Under the pieces are notes generated by a model that was not told the DNA's origin, searched no databases, and worked only from the letters and a program-made list of their open reading frames with translations. Source: Myxococcus eversor (GTDB lineage: Bacteria; Myxococcota; Myxococcia; Myxococcales; Myxococcaceae). Taken from it: a DNA stretch of 64,000 bases. Made by a program: the position numbers and the translations under genes. Below, piece by piece: positions 38,401 to 41,400 of this stretch (positions are counted from its first letter, which is position 1; every line of letters begins with the position of its first letter). Location of the stretch: positions 62,001 through 126,000 of the forward strand of contig NZ_JAAIXY010000011.1 of assembly GCF_010894455.1 (NCBI RefSeq), read 5' to 3'.

Positions 38401-41400
38401 TGAACCTCTCGCGGCCCATGCGCTTCGCGTCTCCGGGGGGCTGTTGTTGGCCGCCACGGACTCCGGGCTCGTCTTGAAGTCGTTGGTGAACGTCGCCGAC
38501 GTGGCGACCGCTGCCACCCCGGGAGCGTGGGCCACGACCGACGCTGTCGTGGGCCTGACGCCGGCCCGTCGGGGTGTCATCGTGGCTGCTGGCCTGGATG
38601 GCGCCTCACTGGTGGACGTCGGCCTTCCGTACCGTCCGGCGCGGCAGCAGGCCGTGTCGAGCCGGACCGCGGTGCGACAGGTGGAGCAGCTGGGGACGGA
38701 CACCTTCCTCCTGAATGCGAGCGCGCTGTCCGTGCTGACGCAGCGGACCTCGGATGGCCTGTACTTCGCGGACAGCTCGCGGGATTCACGGCTGGCGACG
38801 TTGGGTGTCGTGGACCGGTTCCACGTCAGGCCGGGCCGGCTGTGGTCGGTGGGGGCGGGCATCGTCTCGACGGCGGCGCTTCCCGGGGTTCTGACCGTCA
38901 AGCAACTCGACCTGCAGGGGTCGGTGTTGGACGTGGCCGGAGACGAGCGTCGGGCGGTCGTGGCTCGGGGGGCCGCGGGCTTGACGGTGGTCGAGGTGGA
39001 CCGGACCGGCGAGCTGTTCCGTCGCGCGAGCCTGACGACCGAGGCCATCCACGCCGTGGCGCTGGACGGTGACCTCATGCTTGCTGGTGGCACCACCGGG
39101 TTCCGTGTCTACACGCTGAACAGCGCGGGAGGGTTGGTGTCGCGAGGAGCGGCGGGGACGCAGTCGCCCATTCGCCGCCTCCGGATGACGGGACGTCTGG
39201 CGGTCGTCACGACCGAGCAGGATGTGCAGCTCTGGGATGTCGAGCCTGTTTCGCCCGTGTTGCTGGCGAGGCATGCCGCGCCGGATGCCCGGGACGCGGT
39301 GGTCGCGGGCGAGAGCGTGGTGGTGGCGCAAGGCCACGATGGATTGCGAGTCTTCGCCGCGCCCGCCATCCTGCCAGCTCCCATCGCGGAGTGGGTGCGG
39401 CCGGTGGAGCCGCTCGTCACGGCGCCTGGCGAGCTCGTGACTTTCGAGGCGAGGACGTCTGGCGCGAAGGTGGACGATGCCGAGCTCCTGGTGAACGGCC
39501 AGCATTGGGCGCGGATCGAGCCCGGGGTCTCCTCCACGGGCCAGTGGAGGGTGCCGTCGTCTTCAGCGCAGGGCACGGAGTGGACGCTTCAGGTTCGCGC
39601 CCGGGGTGTCGGTGGAATGACAGGCGTCTCCGAGCGCCGCGTTGTCCGCGCGGGAGTGTCTCCCTCCGAGGAGCCGCTCGCGATGGCGATTGAACGCCCC
39701 TGGGATGACACCCCGTATCGTTCGGGAGAGCCCATCAGGGTCTCCACGAGGATCTGGGGCGGACATCCGCCGTATACCGTCAGCGCGAGCGTGAATGACC
39801 TGGTCCTGGGTCTGCTCACGCCCGTCCCAGGTTCAGGAGGTCGGTACGAAGGCTCGATGCGCATGCCGCCGCAGCTCCAGGGTGGGGCGACCCTGCACAT
39901 CGACGTCCTGGACAGCTCGGGTCAGTCGCTGCGCCAGTCGAGGTTCATCCAGGCGGAGCGCACCACGGGCGTTCCCGGCGAACTGCAGGGGGTGCCGGAG
40001 CGCTTGTTCGTGGCTCCCGTGAAGAATCGCATCCATCTGTCCGCGGTGGATGATGGACCGAACGTTCTCCGGCTCTACGTTGACGGGGTCGTCGTCGCGA
40101 GCAACTACCATCAGTGGGGTGGCAGCCCGAACGAGTTGGACTGCGAGCTGGAAATTCCCACGAAGCTGCCGGGCGACACCGTGTGGCTGCGGGTCGTCGT
40201 CGAGGACACCCTGGGGCAAAAGCTGGACACCGGGGAGCTGAGGTATGTCCTCAACCCCCTCGTGGCCATCCCGACGATCGACGTCTTCGATGCCCAGAGC
40301 GGCATCATGGAGGGAACAGCGACCTCCATTCATGTCGAGGCCTCCGATGTCGATGGAGACCTGGAGCGCGTGAGTGTCTGGGCCATCTATGGCGCGACCT
40401 ACATTGATCGCGTGCGAATCGAGGGAGGCTCGGCCCCCGCGCACATCATGGAGGTCCAAGGCGATGTGCTCGACGCGTCGTTCACGGTGCCGCTCTTGTC
40501 GGACCCTCGAATGGCGGATCAGGACGAGCTGGTGCTGATGGCGGTGGGGACGGACCTGTCAGGCCATGAGGTGCGGCGGTACATCCAGATCTTCGTCCAA
40601 GAGGACAGGCCACCAGACATCTACGTCGATCCCAAGGGGTGGTCCCTGCCCCTGGCGGCGGGATATCCGGTTGAAATCGTCGCCTACGCGGACGACTTGT
40701 CTGGAATCGCTGGGATGACGATGGTCGCGACCCTGCCAGATGGGACCTCCACCGGGGGGACCGTGACCTGTCCGTCTCCGACCAGCTGCGTGGGGACGGT
40801 GGGGCCGCTGGTGCTCACGCAAGGAGAACTCGTCGTGAGTGTGCTGGCGACGGATGTGGGCGGCAGGATTGCCACGGAGACGAGATCCTATTCGGTCGGG
40901 GTCAATGCTCCGCCCAGGCTCGAGGCTCGCCCGTGGCCGAGCTATGGCGTCGTGGGGCGCCCCATGCGGGTCGATGCCACGGCGTTCGACGAGCGGGCGC
41001 TCGGCTCGATGAACATCCTGGCCAATGGGGTCTCCTTCGCGGGGACAGGTGCGCAGGAGGTGTCCCCGGGAGGGCTCTTCTTGACGGGCTCGTACACGCC
41101 CGCCACGGCGGGAGCTGTGTCGTTCGCGGCGACAGCGACGGATTCCCTGGGACTGGTTGGAACCTCGCCCTCCGTGGAACTGCCCGTGTTCCCCACGGGG
41201 GCAGGGGAATCCTGTGGCAGAGCCGTTGTGATGCCCATGGGGTCGTACTTCTACCCGACGGGTGTCCAGGTGAATCCGTCCTTCACGAACCCTTGCACGG
41301 GTGCGCCATTCTTTGGCACGGGGTCGTGGCATTCGCTTCCATTCGATGGGCCCGTCGAGACCCTCGTCCTGGAGTCCACGAATCGTCTACCGACCCTGTT